12,973 nt of DNA, from the NCBI GenBank assembly GCA_027485535.1, contig JAIXQV010000014.1, positions 1 to 12,973 on the forward strand, written 5' to 3'. Source of the stretch: Oxalobacteraceae bacterium. Its GTDB lineage: Bacteria; Pseudomonadota; Gammaproteobacteria; Burkholderiales; Burkholderiaceae_D. Of the stretch, positions 6,061 to 12,973 are shown in pieces. The position numbers and the translations under genes are program-made. How positions within the stretch are numbered: position 1 is the first letter of the stretch; every line of letters begins with the position of its first letter. Below the pieces are notes generated by a model. That model saw nothing but the letters and a program-made list of their open reading frames with translations. It was not told the DNA's origin and made no database searches.

Positions 6061-7353
6061 TTACTTCATGCAAGCCGGCGTAATGCCTTTTTCTTTTGCG
6101 TAAGCGGCTGAAGAGTCTTCCAGCAGCTTGCGCACCAGCGCCTTGTCACCGCTGATCCAGTTCTTGGAAACAGCAAACCATTTCTTGCCATCCCACTGCA
6201 CCACTTTCACAGAGCCCGAGCCCTCGTGATCATTACAAGAGGTTTTGATCGGCGGGAAAACATCTTCAATGCCAAGCTCTTTTTGGCGTGCACGATCCAC
6301 ATTCAGATTCTCAAGGCCCCAGCGCATTTGCTCACCATTGACCGGCTTGCCCTTGCCATACTTGGCTTGGGCATTACGCATGGCTTCGACCATCAGCACG
6401 CTCGCGACCAGACCGCGCACGTACATGATGTTGCCTACGCGATCGAGTTCTTTCAGGCTACCTTTGCCGTTCTTGTAGAGCTTGGTCTGGATTTCTTCGA
6501 GCAAGGGAAAATCGCCTGGCGTCGTGAAGCTCATGGTCTGGAAGCCTTTCGCCGCATCGCCAGCGGGTTCGGTATCTTCCTCCGAGCCAGCCCACCACAC
6601 GCCGATCATCTTCTCGCGCGGGAAGCCATTACGCTGCGCAGTTTTTAGGCCCACTGCGCTCATCACGCCGAAGGTCCACATGATCACGTAGTCAGGATTG
6701 GCTTGACGAATCTGCAGCCATTGCGACTGCTGCTCATTGCCCGGCGGCGTGATTGGGATCTTTACCAATTCGAAACCCCATTTGGCGGCTTCGGCTTCGA
6801 GTACCGGCAGCGGCTCTTTGCCATAGGCAGAGTCGTGGTACAGGTGAACGATCTTCTTGCCTTTGAGCTTGTCCATGCCACCCGACTTCTCACCGAGGTA
6901 CACCACCATGGATGCGGCTTGATTCCAGTAATTCGTGACCAGCGGGAAAACCCATGGGAATACTTTGCCGTTCGCAGCATCGGAGCGCCCATAGCCGAGA
7001 GTCGTCATCGGGATCTTGTCTTTGCTGACCCGATCCAATATTCCGTAAGCAATACCCGTTGATAGTGGCTCAACGACGGCGGCCTTTCCCTTCAAGCGCT
7101 CATAGCATTCGACGCCACGCGACGGGTTGTACTCTGTCTCGCATTCTTCCCACACCAGTTTTACGCCGTTGATACCGCCGCTTGAGTTCACCAGCGTCAT
7201 GTAGTCGATCATGGCGCCGTAAAACGAAGTGCCGTTCGAGCCATACGGCCCGACGCGATATGAGAGCAGCGGTACGTATTGCTCCTGCGCCCATGCAAAA
7301 GTGCTGGCGCTGAGCAGCGCAGCGCTCAGCAACAAGGATTTAATCAACCTCAT
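6061..7353 (-). CDS. Periplasmic substrate-binding protein of a HAAT-family ABC importer (LivK-like)
   Basis: A 430-residue secreted protein. Residues 1-22 form a Sec signal peptide (MRLIKSLLLS core, cleavage likely after AWA, before QEQ). The mature part begins QEQYVPLLSYRVGPYGSNGT and continues with YMTLVNSSGGINGVKLV, the characteristic first lobe of type I periplasmic binding proteins (Peripla_BP_6, leucine-binding-like). It would capture the substrate in the periplasm and deliver it to the LivH/LivM-like permeases. It is longer than classical LivJ/LivK (about 370 residues) and lacks close likeness to the amino-acid binders I know, which, with ligases at both ends of the block, argues for a carboxylic acid ligand (inference). 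AGGAGG at 7364-7359, 5 bases before the ATG, is the strongest ribosome binding site in the window and fits the high expression a binding protein needs. I leave the gene symbol blank because the ligand is unknown. Confidence 0.9.
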   Translation of the reverse strand: MRLIKSLLLSAALLSASTFAWAQEQYVPLLSYRVGPYGSNGTSFYGAMIDYMTLVNSSGGINGVKLVWEECETEYNPSRGVECYERLKGKAAVVEPLSTGIAYGILDRVSKDKIPMTTLGYGRSDAANGKVFPWVFPLVTNYWNQAASMVVYLGEKSGGMDKLKGKKIVHLYHDSAYGKEPLPVLEAEAAKWGFELVKIPITPPGNEQQSQWLQIRQANPDYVIMWTFGVMSAVGLKTAQRNGFPREKMIGVWWAGSEEDTEPAGDAAKGFQTMSFTTPGDFPLLEEIQTKLYKNGKGSLKELDRVGNIMYVRGLVASVLMVEAMRNAQAKYGKGKPVNGEQMRWGLENLNVDRARQKELGIEDVFPPIKTSCNDHEGSGSVKVVQWDGKKWFAVSKNWISGDKALVRKLLEDSSAAYAKEKGITPACMK

Positions 7354-7382
7354 GTCGTCCTCCTAGTTGAACGGAAAAACTA

Positions 7383-8441
7383 TTAATGTGGGAAAGGCCA
7401 CAGGCGAAGTTTCTCTTTGCCGATTTGCCATAGCCGCGCCAGACCGTGTGGCTCAACGATCAAGAAGAAAATAATCAGCGCACCGAACATCATCAGTTCA
7501 ACGTTCGAGGCAACGGCCGTCGAAATCTGGAGAAAATGCGCAAGCTGGTTCAGCACGATAGGTAGCAGTACGATGAAGCCAGCACCGAGAAACGAGCCAA
7601 GTATCGAGCCCAGTCCACCAATAATCACCATGAACAGAATTCGGAATGACAGATCCAGACTGTAGGCTTCGGGTTCTACCGTGCCGAGGTAAGCATACGC
7701 ATAGAGTGCGCCTGCAACACCACAGAAAAATGAGCTGACGGCGAACGCGAGTAGTTTGGTGTGTAGCTGACGAATGCCGATGACTTCTGCCGCAACATCC
7801 ATGTCACGGATCGCCATCCAGCAGCGTCCCACATTTGAGCGCACCATGTTTTTCGCGGCCAAGGCCAGCACGCTGACGACACCGAGTACCAGCAGATACT
7901 TTGAGGATGGAGTATCGAAGTGATAGCCGAGTATCTCGATCTGCTGTGCAGTGATCACGCCGGAAGACGAGTAATTAGTGAACCAGCGAATCTTGGTCAG
8001 CGCCCAAACCACAAAGAACTGCGTTGCCAGTGTCGAGGCTGCCAGATAAAAACCACGCACGCGCAGGGACGGTAAGCCGAATACGATGCCTACCATCGCA
8101 GCGCATAGCCCACCTAGAATAAACGCCACCAAAATCGGCATGCCCGGCACGCGTAGCACGAAGTTGTAGGCGCTGAATGCGCCCACAGCCATGAATGCTG
8201 CAGAGCCAAGTGAGACCTGCCCGGCGTAGCCCATCAGAATGTTTTGTCCGAGTGCGGCCAGTGAAAAAATCAGGAAGGGCACCAGAATCGCAGACAGCAG
8301 GTAGGGCGTTGCGAATTGTGGCACCAGTACAAAAGCAATCGCCAGCAACAGCATGATGCCGACTCTGTCCTGACGAATCGGGAAGATCTGGCCGTCGGCG
8401 GCGTAGCTGCTCTTAAATTGTCCGGCTTCTCTGTACAGCAT
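7383..8441 (-). CDS. livM: LivM-like ABC transporter permease
   Basis: A 352-residue inner-membrane protein with many hydrophobic segments (for example about 29-50, 51-70, 104-124, 182-197, 267-298 and 314-330). Family landmarks are GYAGQVSLG (71-79), LPSLRVRGFYLA (123-134), the cytoplasmic coupling loop SNVGRCWMAIRDMDVAAEVI (202-221), GGLGSILGSFLGA (275-287) and the C-terminal EPHGL (330-334). These match the BPD_transp_2 / LivM family, which forms the translocation path together with LivH. The N-terminus has a soluble leader of about 28 residues before the first membrane segment. The gene starts 18 bases after the LivH-like stop and ends 29 bases before the binding protein, which supports a single transcript. 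Confidence 0.92.
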   Translation of the reverse strand: MLYREAGQFKSSYAADGQIFPIRQDRVGIMLLLAIAFVLVPQFATPYLLSAILVPFLIFSLAALGQNILMGYAGQVSLGSAAFMAVGAFSAYNFVLRVPGMPILVAFILGGLCAAMVGIVFGLPSLRVRGFYLAASTLATQFFVVWALTKIRWFTNYSSSGVITAQQIEILGYHFDTPSSKYLLVLGVVSVLALAAKNMVRSNVGRCWMAIRDMDVAAEVIGIRQLHTKLLAFAVSSFFCGVAGALYAYAYLGTVEPEAYSLDLSFRILFMVIIGGLGSILGSFLGAGFIVLLPIVLNQLAHFLQISTAVASNVELMMFGALIIFFLIVEPHGLARLWQIGKEKLRLWPFPH

Positions 8442-8459
8442 AGGTTTTCCGTTTTTTCC

Positions 8460-9359
8460 TTACACGCGGCGAATAATTTTTTCGCCAAACAATCCCTCGG
8501 GTCGCACCAGCAAGAACAACAGCGCGAGCACATACGGGAACCAGCCCTCGATGCCACCACCGACAAACGGCCCGATGTACACCTCGGCCAATTTCTCTGA
8601 CGCGCCGATGATCAAGCCGCCGATGATCGCGCCAGGTATTGATGTAAACCCACCGAGAATTAGTACGGGTAAGGCTTTGAGCGCAACAAAGGTGAGAGAA
8701 AACTGCACACCATTACGCGCACCCCATAACATGCCTGCCACCAGCGCAACAAAGCCGGCGACGCCCCAGACGATGCCCCAGATTTGTTGCAGCGGGATAC
8801 CGACCGCGAGCGCTGCTTGATGATCATCGGCCACCGCACGCAGTGCCCGCCCCACCGAGGTGCGTGAGAAGAACAGCGCCAATGCGGTGACCAGCAGCGC
8901 GCAAATGGCGGCCGAGGTCACATCAAATTTCGAGACCAGGATATTGAAGTTGTTCATCAAGCTCTCGATCGGCACATCTTCAATGCCCAGATCCAGCCGC
9001 TTCACCTCGGCGCCCCACAGCAGTTGCGCCAGACCCTCAATGAAGAATGACAGGCCAATCGTCGCCATGAACAAGGAGATTTCCGATTGATTGACCAGTG
9101 GCCGCAGGACGGCACGTTCGATCGCCAGCGCCAGCACCCACATCACTGCCATGGTTGCGATGATGGCGACCCACAGCGGCCAACCGAATTCGGTCAGCGA
9201 GACACAGGTTAGTGCAGCGAAAAACAGCATCGAGCCCTGGGCGAAATTAAATACGCCTGAGGCCTTGTAGATCAGCACATAGCCGAGTGCGACCAACGCA
9301 TACATGACGCCAGATAGCAGGCCGCCGATCAAGACTTCGAAGAAGAAGTTAATGTTCAA
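8460..9359 (-). CDS. livH: LivH-like ABC transporter permease, TTG start
   Basis: A 299-residue inner-membrane permease of the BPD_transp_2 family. Landmarks are GLLSGVMYALVALGYVLIYK (13-32), NFAQGS (38-43), ERAVLRPL (81-88), the ATPase-coupling loop RTSVGRALRAVADDHQAA (166-183), GGFTSIPGAIIGG (236-248) and RPEGLFGEK (286-294). The start codon is TTG (9359-9357); there is no in-frame ATG nearby upstream. GGGAG at 9371-9367 gives an ideal 7-base spacing. The TTG overlaps the LivG-like stop codon as TTGA (9359-9356), so translation is probably coupled to LivG. An internal Met at residue 19 is unlikely as the start, because it would remove the first membrane segment. Confidence 0.92.
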   Translation of the reverse strand: MNINFFFEVLIGGLLSGVMYALVALGYVLIYKASGVFNFAQGSMLFFAALTCVSLTEFGWPLWVAIIATMAVMWVLALAIERAVLRPLVNQSEISLFMATIGLSFFIEGLAQLLWGAEVKRLDLGIEDVPIESLMNNFNILVSKFDVTSAAICALLVTALALFFSRTSVGRALRAVADDHQAALAVGIPLQQIWGIVWGVAGFVALVAGMLWGARNGVQFSLTFVALKALPVLILGGFTSIPGAIIGGLIIGASEKLAEVYIGPFVGGGIEGWFPYVLALLFLLVRPEGLFGEKIIRRV

Positions 9360-10156
9360 TGCGCGACTCCCAGATAGGCGTTGATCACGTCTTGATTGCT
9401 TCTCACCTCATCCGGTGTGCCGTCGCCGATTTTCTTGCCGTAGTCGAGCACCACCACGCGATCCGAAATATCCATCACCACACCCATGTCATGCTCGATC
9501 AGCACGATGGTGGTGCCGAATTGTTCATTGACGTCCAGGATGAAGCGGCACATATCCTGCTTCTCTTCGACGTTCATACCGGCCATGGGCTCGTCGAGCA
9601 GCAGGATTTGCGGCTCAGCTGCCAGCGCGCGGCCAAGCTCAACTCTTATTTGTAAGCCATACGGCAAGCGCCCGACCGGGGTCTTGCGAATATGCTGAAT
9701 CTCGAGGAAGTCAATGACTTGTTCTACTTTGACCCGGTGCTCAATCTCTTCGCGTTGCGCCGGCCCTAGGTAAAGCGCTTGCAGCAGAAAGTTCGAGCGC
9801 ATTTTCAGATTGCGGCCGGTCATGATGTTGTCCAGCACCGACATGCCTCGAAACAGCGCAATATTCTGGAAGGTGCGCGCGATACCGCTTTTCGCAGCAG
9901 CGTAGGTGTTCATGTCGCGCCGATGCTCACCACGATAAATAATCTCGCCTTGCTGTGGACGATAAACTCCATTAATCACATTCAACATCGAGCTTTTGCC
10001 CGCGCCATTCGGGCCGATGATGGCGCGAATCTCATGTTCGCGCACATCAAAAGAAATATCGGTCAGTGCTTTCACGCCACCGAACGACAGCGAGATATTG
10101 TGCAGGTCGAGGATGACCTCGCCGATTTTGCGGCTGCTATGTTCGCTTTGCATCAT
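9356..10156 (-). CDS. livG: LivG-like ABC transporter ATPase
   Basis: A 266-residue cytoplasmic ATPase subunit. Motifs: Walker A GPNGAGKSS (48-56), Q-loop TFQN (95-98), signature LPYGLQIRVELGRAL (164-178), Walker B ILLLDEP (184-190) followed by MAGMN, and switch IEHDM (220-224). The signature has LPYG instead of LSGG, which is a normal variant in LivG-type subunits. The region MNTYAAAKSGIARTFQNIAL (82-101) and the long insert before the signature are also typical of LivG. The start overlaps the stop of the acyl-CoA synthetase gene in ATGA (10156-10153). A second ATG follows directly (MM), so the exact first Met is ambiguous by one codon. With the LivF-like protein it would make the ATPase heterodimer. 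Confidence 0.93.
   Translation of the reverse strand: MMQSEHSSRKIGEVILDLHNISLSFGGVKALTDISFDVREHEIRAIIGPNGAGKSSMLNVINGVYRPQQGEIIYRGEHRRDMNTYAAAKSGIARTFQNIALFRGMSVLDNIMTGRNLKMRSNFLLQALYLGPAQREEIEHRVKVEQVIDFLEIQHIRKTPVGRLPYGLQIRVELGRALAAEPQILLLDEPMAGMNVEEKQDMCRFILDVNEQFGTTIVLIEHDMGVVMDISDRVVVLDYGKKIGDGTPDEVRSNQDVINAYLGVAH
9367..9371 (-). promoter_or_regulatory. Shine-Dalgarno GGGAG that supports the TTG start of the LivH-like gene
   Basis: GGGAG lies within the last codons of the LivG-like gene, 7 bases before the TTG at 9359. The position argues that the TTG is a true start, coupled to termination of LivG translation. Confidence 0.65.
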
Positions 10157-12117
10157 GCCGCCTGACGCGCGCCTGCGCTACTAAAAGTTTTTACGTCGCG
10201 AATCTCGAGATCGGCGGAGATCATGCCTTGTCGGCCGTCTTCAAACTTCACTTGGGTCTCGATGTACTGACGCTGCTTGCCGTCATATAGCGCGTCGATC
10301 AGCACTGCGTATTTCTGCGCGATGAAACCACGACGCACTTTACGCGTGCGGGTCAGCTCGTCATCATCTGGGTCGAGTTCTTTATGCAGGATGAGGAAGC
10401 GATGTACTTGCGAGTTTGAGAGCAGGGCGTCGTGCGCCAGATCAGCGTTAACTTTCTCGACGCACTCAGCGATCAGCGCATACACCGCTTGCTGGCCGGC
10501 CAAATCGGCGTAGCCGCTATACGCCAGGTTTCGCCGTTCGGCCCAGTTGCCGACCGCTTCCATGTCAATATTGATAAACACATTGCAGCTGGCGCGGCCA
10601 TCGCCGAAGGCCACGGCCTCTTTGACGAAGGGGAAGAACTTCAGCTTGTTCTCGATGTATTTGGGCGCAAACATGGTGCCATCCGCCATGCGGCCGACAT
10701 CTTTCGCACGATCGATGATTTTCAGGTGGCCATCGCTATCAAAGAAGCCGGCATCACCTGTATGAAAGTAGCCCTCAGCGTCAATCGCTTCGGCGGTATC
10801 TTCAGGGCGCTGGTAGTACTCGATCATGAGTCCGGGCGAGCGCACCAGCACTTCACCACTGTCAGCGATTTTCACTTCCACGCCTTGCATAGGCTTGCCG
10901 ACCGTATCGAGCTTGACGTCGCCCGAGCGTTGCATACACACCGTGACACAGGTCTCGGTCATGCCGTACAACTGCTTGAGATTGATGCCGATGGAGCGAT
11001 AAAAATCAAACAGATCGGGTCCGATCGCTTCGCCACCGGTATACGCCACGCGTATGCGCGACATGCCTAGTACATTTTTTAGTGGGCCATACACCAATAG
11101 CTCGCCCACCGCGTACAGCAATCGATCGGTGAGCGATACTTCGCCTTTGCCATCAAGTAGCTTCAAGCCCGCGCGCCGCGCTACCGTCATGAAGTAATGA
11201 AACATCGAGCGCTTGATCGCGCTGGCATCCTCAATTCGAATCATCACCTGCGTTAGCGTGTTCTCATACACCCGCGGTGGTCCGAAATAATAGGTCGGGC
11301 CAATTTCACGCAAGTCGGTGCCAACAGTGGAAGGTGATTCCGGGCAGTTGAGGCAGAAGCCAACAATATTCGACAGCGCGTAGGAATAGAGAAAATCACC
11401 CACCCAAGCCAGCGGCAAGTAGCAAAGAATTTCGTCGTCGGCCGACAGCTGATCGAATGCCGCTAGTGTTTTGCCAGTAGCTATTAGTGCACGATGAGAG
11501 TGGCAAACCCCTTTGGGACGACCGGTAGTGCCCGAGGTGTACAGCATGACGGCCACATCGTCGGCGCGACCGGCATCGACTTCTTTTTGAAAGAAATCCG
11601 GATGATCGCGGTGATGCGCAGCGCCCAGCGCTTGAACGCCCTCGAAAGCATGCAAGCCGGGTTGTGTGTAGTTGCGCAGACCGCGCGGATCGTCATAGAT
11701 GATGTGTGAGAGCCCCGGCACGGTGGCGCGTGACTCCAGCAACTTATCGACCTGCTCCTGATCTTCGACCACGGCGAAATCGATGCCGGCGTTTTCGAGG
11801 ACATAGGCCATGTCGGCCGCAGGCGCATCTTGGTACAGCGGTACCGCAATACCGCCGAGCGACTGCGCGGCCGCCATCGCCATGTAGAGGCGTGGTCGGT
11901 TGTCGCCGATGATGGCGAGATTCATGCCGCGGCCGAAGCCGAGTTCGGCCAAGCCGCAGGCAAACTTCCTGATTTCATCCGCGGCCTCTGCCCAGGAGAT
12001 CGTCTGCCAGATACCGAGATCTTTCTCCCGGAAGGCAGGACGATGCGGGCGCGTGACAGCGTGTTGCAACATGAGTCGGGGAAAGGTTTCCCCCGACCGC
12101 TCGTTTGTCTCCACCAT
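10153..12117 (-). CDS. AMP-forming acyl-CoA synthetase, long-chain fatty acid CoA ligase type
   Basis: A 654-residue adenylate-forming enzyme expected to activate a carboxylic acid to acyl-CoA via acyl-AMP. Motifs in order: phosphate loop YTSGTTGRPKG (193-203), AYTGGEAIG (358-366), YGMTET (384-389), GYFHTGD (449-455), the hinge IIDRAKDVGRMADGTMFAP (467-485), and ELTRTRKVRRGFIAQKY (587-603), where Lys593 is the likely catalytic lysine. The length and the inserts after the hinge resemble the long-chain / bubblegum-type ligases (FAA1, COG1022) more than short E. coli FadD (561 residues). It is the first gene of the transporter block and overlaps the LivG-like gene by 4 bases, so importer and activation are made together. 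The ATG at 12117 lacks a clear Shine-Dalgarno; it is kept because MVETNERSGETFPRLMLQ gives the family's usual N-terminus. The substrate cannot be told from sequence. Confidence 0.9.
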   Translation of the reverse strand: MVETNERSGETFPRLMLQHAVTRPHRPAFREKDLGIWQTISWAEAADEIRKFACGLAELGFGRGMNLAIIGDNRPRLYMAMAAAQSLGGIAVPLYQDAPAADMAYVLENAGIDFAVVEDQEQVDKLLESRATVPGLSHIIYDDPRGLRNYTQPGLHAFEGVQALGAAHHRDHPDFFQKEVDAGRADDVAVMLYTSGTTGRPKGVCHSHRALIATGKTLAAFDQLSADDEILCYLPLAWVGDFLYSYALSNIVGFCLNCPESPSTVGTDLREIGPTYYFGPPRVYENTLTQVMIRIEDASAIKRSMFHYFMTVARRAGLKLLDGKGEVSLTDRLLYAVGELLVYGPLKNVLGMSRIRVAYTGGEAIGPDLFDFYRSIGINLKQLYGMTETCVTVCMQRSGDVKLDTVGKPMQGVEVKIADSGEVLVRSPGLMIEYYQRPEDTAEAIDAEGYFHTGDAGFFDSDGHLKIIDRAKDVGRMADGTMFAPKYIENKLKFFPFVKEAVAFGDGRASCNVFINIDMEAVGNWAERRNLAYSGYADLAGQQAVYALIAECVEKVNADLAHDALLSNSQVHRFLILHKELDPDDDELTRTRKVRRGFIAQKYAVLIDALYDGKQRQYIETQVKFEDGRQGMISADLEIRDVKTFSSAGARQAA

Positions 12118-12201
12118 GGCGATTTGTTGGGCTTTCGCCTGCTACCCATTGGGCGCTGGCGTAATTATTTATTAGAAAGATACGGCTGAATATTGCCTGA
12201 G

Positions 12202-12231
12202 TTTAACGCGGGATCAAAGCCGAGGCGTCAA
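12202..12231 (-). promoter_or_regulatory. Weak candidate sigma-70 promoter for the transporter block
   Basis: On the minus strand a TTGACG (12231-12226, 5 of 6 to consensus) is followed after 18 bases by GTTAAA (12207-12202, about 3 of 6). Transcription would begin near 12195, leaving an AT-rich leader of about 80 bases before the ATG at 12117. The -10 is poor, so this is only the best candidate seen. Confidence 0.22.
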
Positions 12232-12352
12232 TTTCTAAGCGGCGCGGTCCGAACTATTCGCGCAGATTTTTTCCGCGTCGCAACAGTCCTCCGTTTTGAT
12301 GGCGATGGGCCTGTGTCGAAGCGTTTCATTTAGCAATCTCAAGCCAAGCTCA

Positions 12353-12367
12353 GATCAGCGTCTGATC
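12353..12367. promoter_or_regulatory. Inverted repeat GATCAG-CGT-CTGATC, possible operator
   Basis: Six-base perfect arms around a 3-base centre, about 115 bases upstream of the outer-membrane gene start and 235 bases upstream of the synthetase start. A dyad in a divergent control region could be a repressor site, but six-base arms also arise by chance. Confidence 0.25.
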
Positions 12368-12482
12368 GAGGCAACCACGGCATCACCCAAGCGGTCCTTC
12401 TTCCTAGAATCGGCCCGTCCCACAAGGACAGGGTCGGCAAATCGACCTTCGATTGTTCACCTCTACTGGAACAGGAACCATT

Positions 12483-12973
12483 ATGCAGAGATCAGTGATT
12501 GCGCTAGGACTTGCAGCATTTTTGGTGGCGCCGGCGTTGGTGCAGGCGCAGAGTGCGCCGCCCAGCAGTTATATCAAGCTAAGCACAGGTCAGTCGAGCG
12601 CCAGCATCGACTTTTGGGGTAAGGACACCGATACCGCCAGCGGCCTGGCCGTTGGCGCGCAAGTCAGCAACAACATCGATGCCGAGCTTGGCTACATCCA
12701 CTTTGGCAAGGCCAAGTACACCGACGTTGGTGTCGTCGGCAACAGCTTGACCGCGCGGTCGGAAGCAGCCTATCTCGCTGCGGTGGGCCGGTACTCCTTG
12801 CTCGAGGCGCTCTCACTCTATGGCAAGCTGGGTGTCGCATACAACTGGAGTAACCGCCGTGGCGTAAGGGGTGGCACTGCTTTCGACACCGATGATGATC
12901 GCTTTGGTCCCTTGATCGGGCTTGGCCTTAGTTGGCGCTTCACGCCGAATTGGGCCGCTGATGTCGATTACAC
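12483..12973 (+). CDS. Outer-membrane beta-barrel protein (OmpA-like transmembrane domain), 5' part
   Basis: The first 163 residues are present; the gene runs off the right edge. Residues 1-22 (MQRSVIALGLAAFLVAPALV then QA) form a Sec signal peptide with cleavage likely after VQA. The mature part shows alternating polar and aromatic or hydrophobic residues in short strands separated by Gly/Asn/Asp turns, for example SYIKLSTGQSSASIDFWG, DAELGYIHFGKAKY, EAAYLAAVGRYSL, LSLYGKLGVAYNWSN, FGPLIGLGLSWRFT and WAADVDY. This is the pattern of 8-stranded OmpA-like porin-family barrels (OMP_b-brl). Whether a C-terminal peptidoglycan-binding OmpA domain follows cannot be seen. AGGA lies about 7 bases before the ATG. 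It is the only plus-strand gene and is divergent from the acyl-CoA synthetase. The exact role (porin, adhesion, integrity) is unknown. Confidence 0.85.
   Translation, partial: MQRSVIALGLAAFLVAPALVQAQSAPPSSYIKLSTGQSSASIDFWGKDTDTASGLAVGAQVSNNIDAELGYIHFGKAKYTDVGVVGNSLTARSEAAYLAAVGRYSLLEALSLYGKLGVAYNWSNRRGVRGGTAFDTDDDRFGPLIGLGLSWRFTPNWAADVDY

Larger units (their letters stand above)
12118..12482. other. Divergent intergenic region between acyl-CoA synthetase and outer-membrane protein genes
   Basis: This 365-base stretch must hold the control signals for both directions. No gene inside it is supported. The part next to the synthetase (about 12163-12205) is AT-rich. The part next to the outer-membrane gene holds an inverted repeat at 12353-12367 and a weak 6-base stem (GTCCTT 12394-12399, AAGGAC 12424-12429). 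No intrinsic terminator and no riboswitch pattern were recognised. Confidence 0.6.

Noticed and set aside
6226..7062. Plus-strand open frames opposite the binding-protein gene.
   Set aside because: The minus-strand frame has a signal peptide, a strong ribosome site and a recognised fold; the opposite frames have none of these.
9617..9667. LPYG in place of LSGG in the LivG-like ATPase as a sign of loss of function.
   Set aside because: This variant is usual for LivG-type subunits and all other ATPase motifs are intact.

Overview
This window looks like a chromosomal segment of a betaproteobacterium, most likely of the order Burkholderiales. I base that on the overall protein character, a moderately high GC content, and the arrangement of a branched-chain-type (HAAT family) ABC transporter between two acyl-CoA ligases. 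No RNA gene, insertion sequence, CRISPR array or phage gene was seen. Gene assignments rest on recognised motifs; no database search was possible.

Layout. Everything except the last gene is on the minus strand, so transcription runs from high to low coordinates. At 12483 a plus-strand outer-membrane beta-barrel gene begins and runs off the window. A 365-base divergent intergenic region separates it from a seven-gene block at 12117 to 3633: long-chain-type acyl-CoA synthetase, LivG-like ATPase, LivH-like permease, LivM-like permease, periplasmic binding protein, LivF-like ATPase, and a PaaK-like ligase. The first genes are tightly packed, with 4-base overlaps (ATGA, then TTGA with a TTG start). 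Two GC-rich hairpin repeats lie between the binding protein and LivF.

Together these seven genes make a complete importer (two ATPases, two permeases, one binding protein) bracketed by two different enzymes that activate carboxylic acids with ATP and CoA. The economical reading is uptake of a carboxylic acid, aliphatic or aromatic, followed by trapping as a CoA thioester. Uptake of leucine, isoleucine or valine is less likely. The substrate cannot be read from sequence.

Downstream lies the least explained part: two tandem paralogous genes (3450-1873 and 1791-199) coding for proteins of 525 and 530 residues that I cannot assign to any family. Both begin MLGL, have a basic, Ser/Pro/Arg-rich N-terminus, and share a C-terminal half that aligns without gaps at about 50% identity by hand count. 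It contains invariant His, Cys and acidic positions. A perfect 18-base palindrome sits just upstream of the first of the two. The window ends, on the left, in the 5' part of a nitronate monooxygenase gene.
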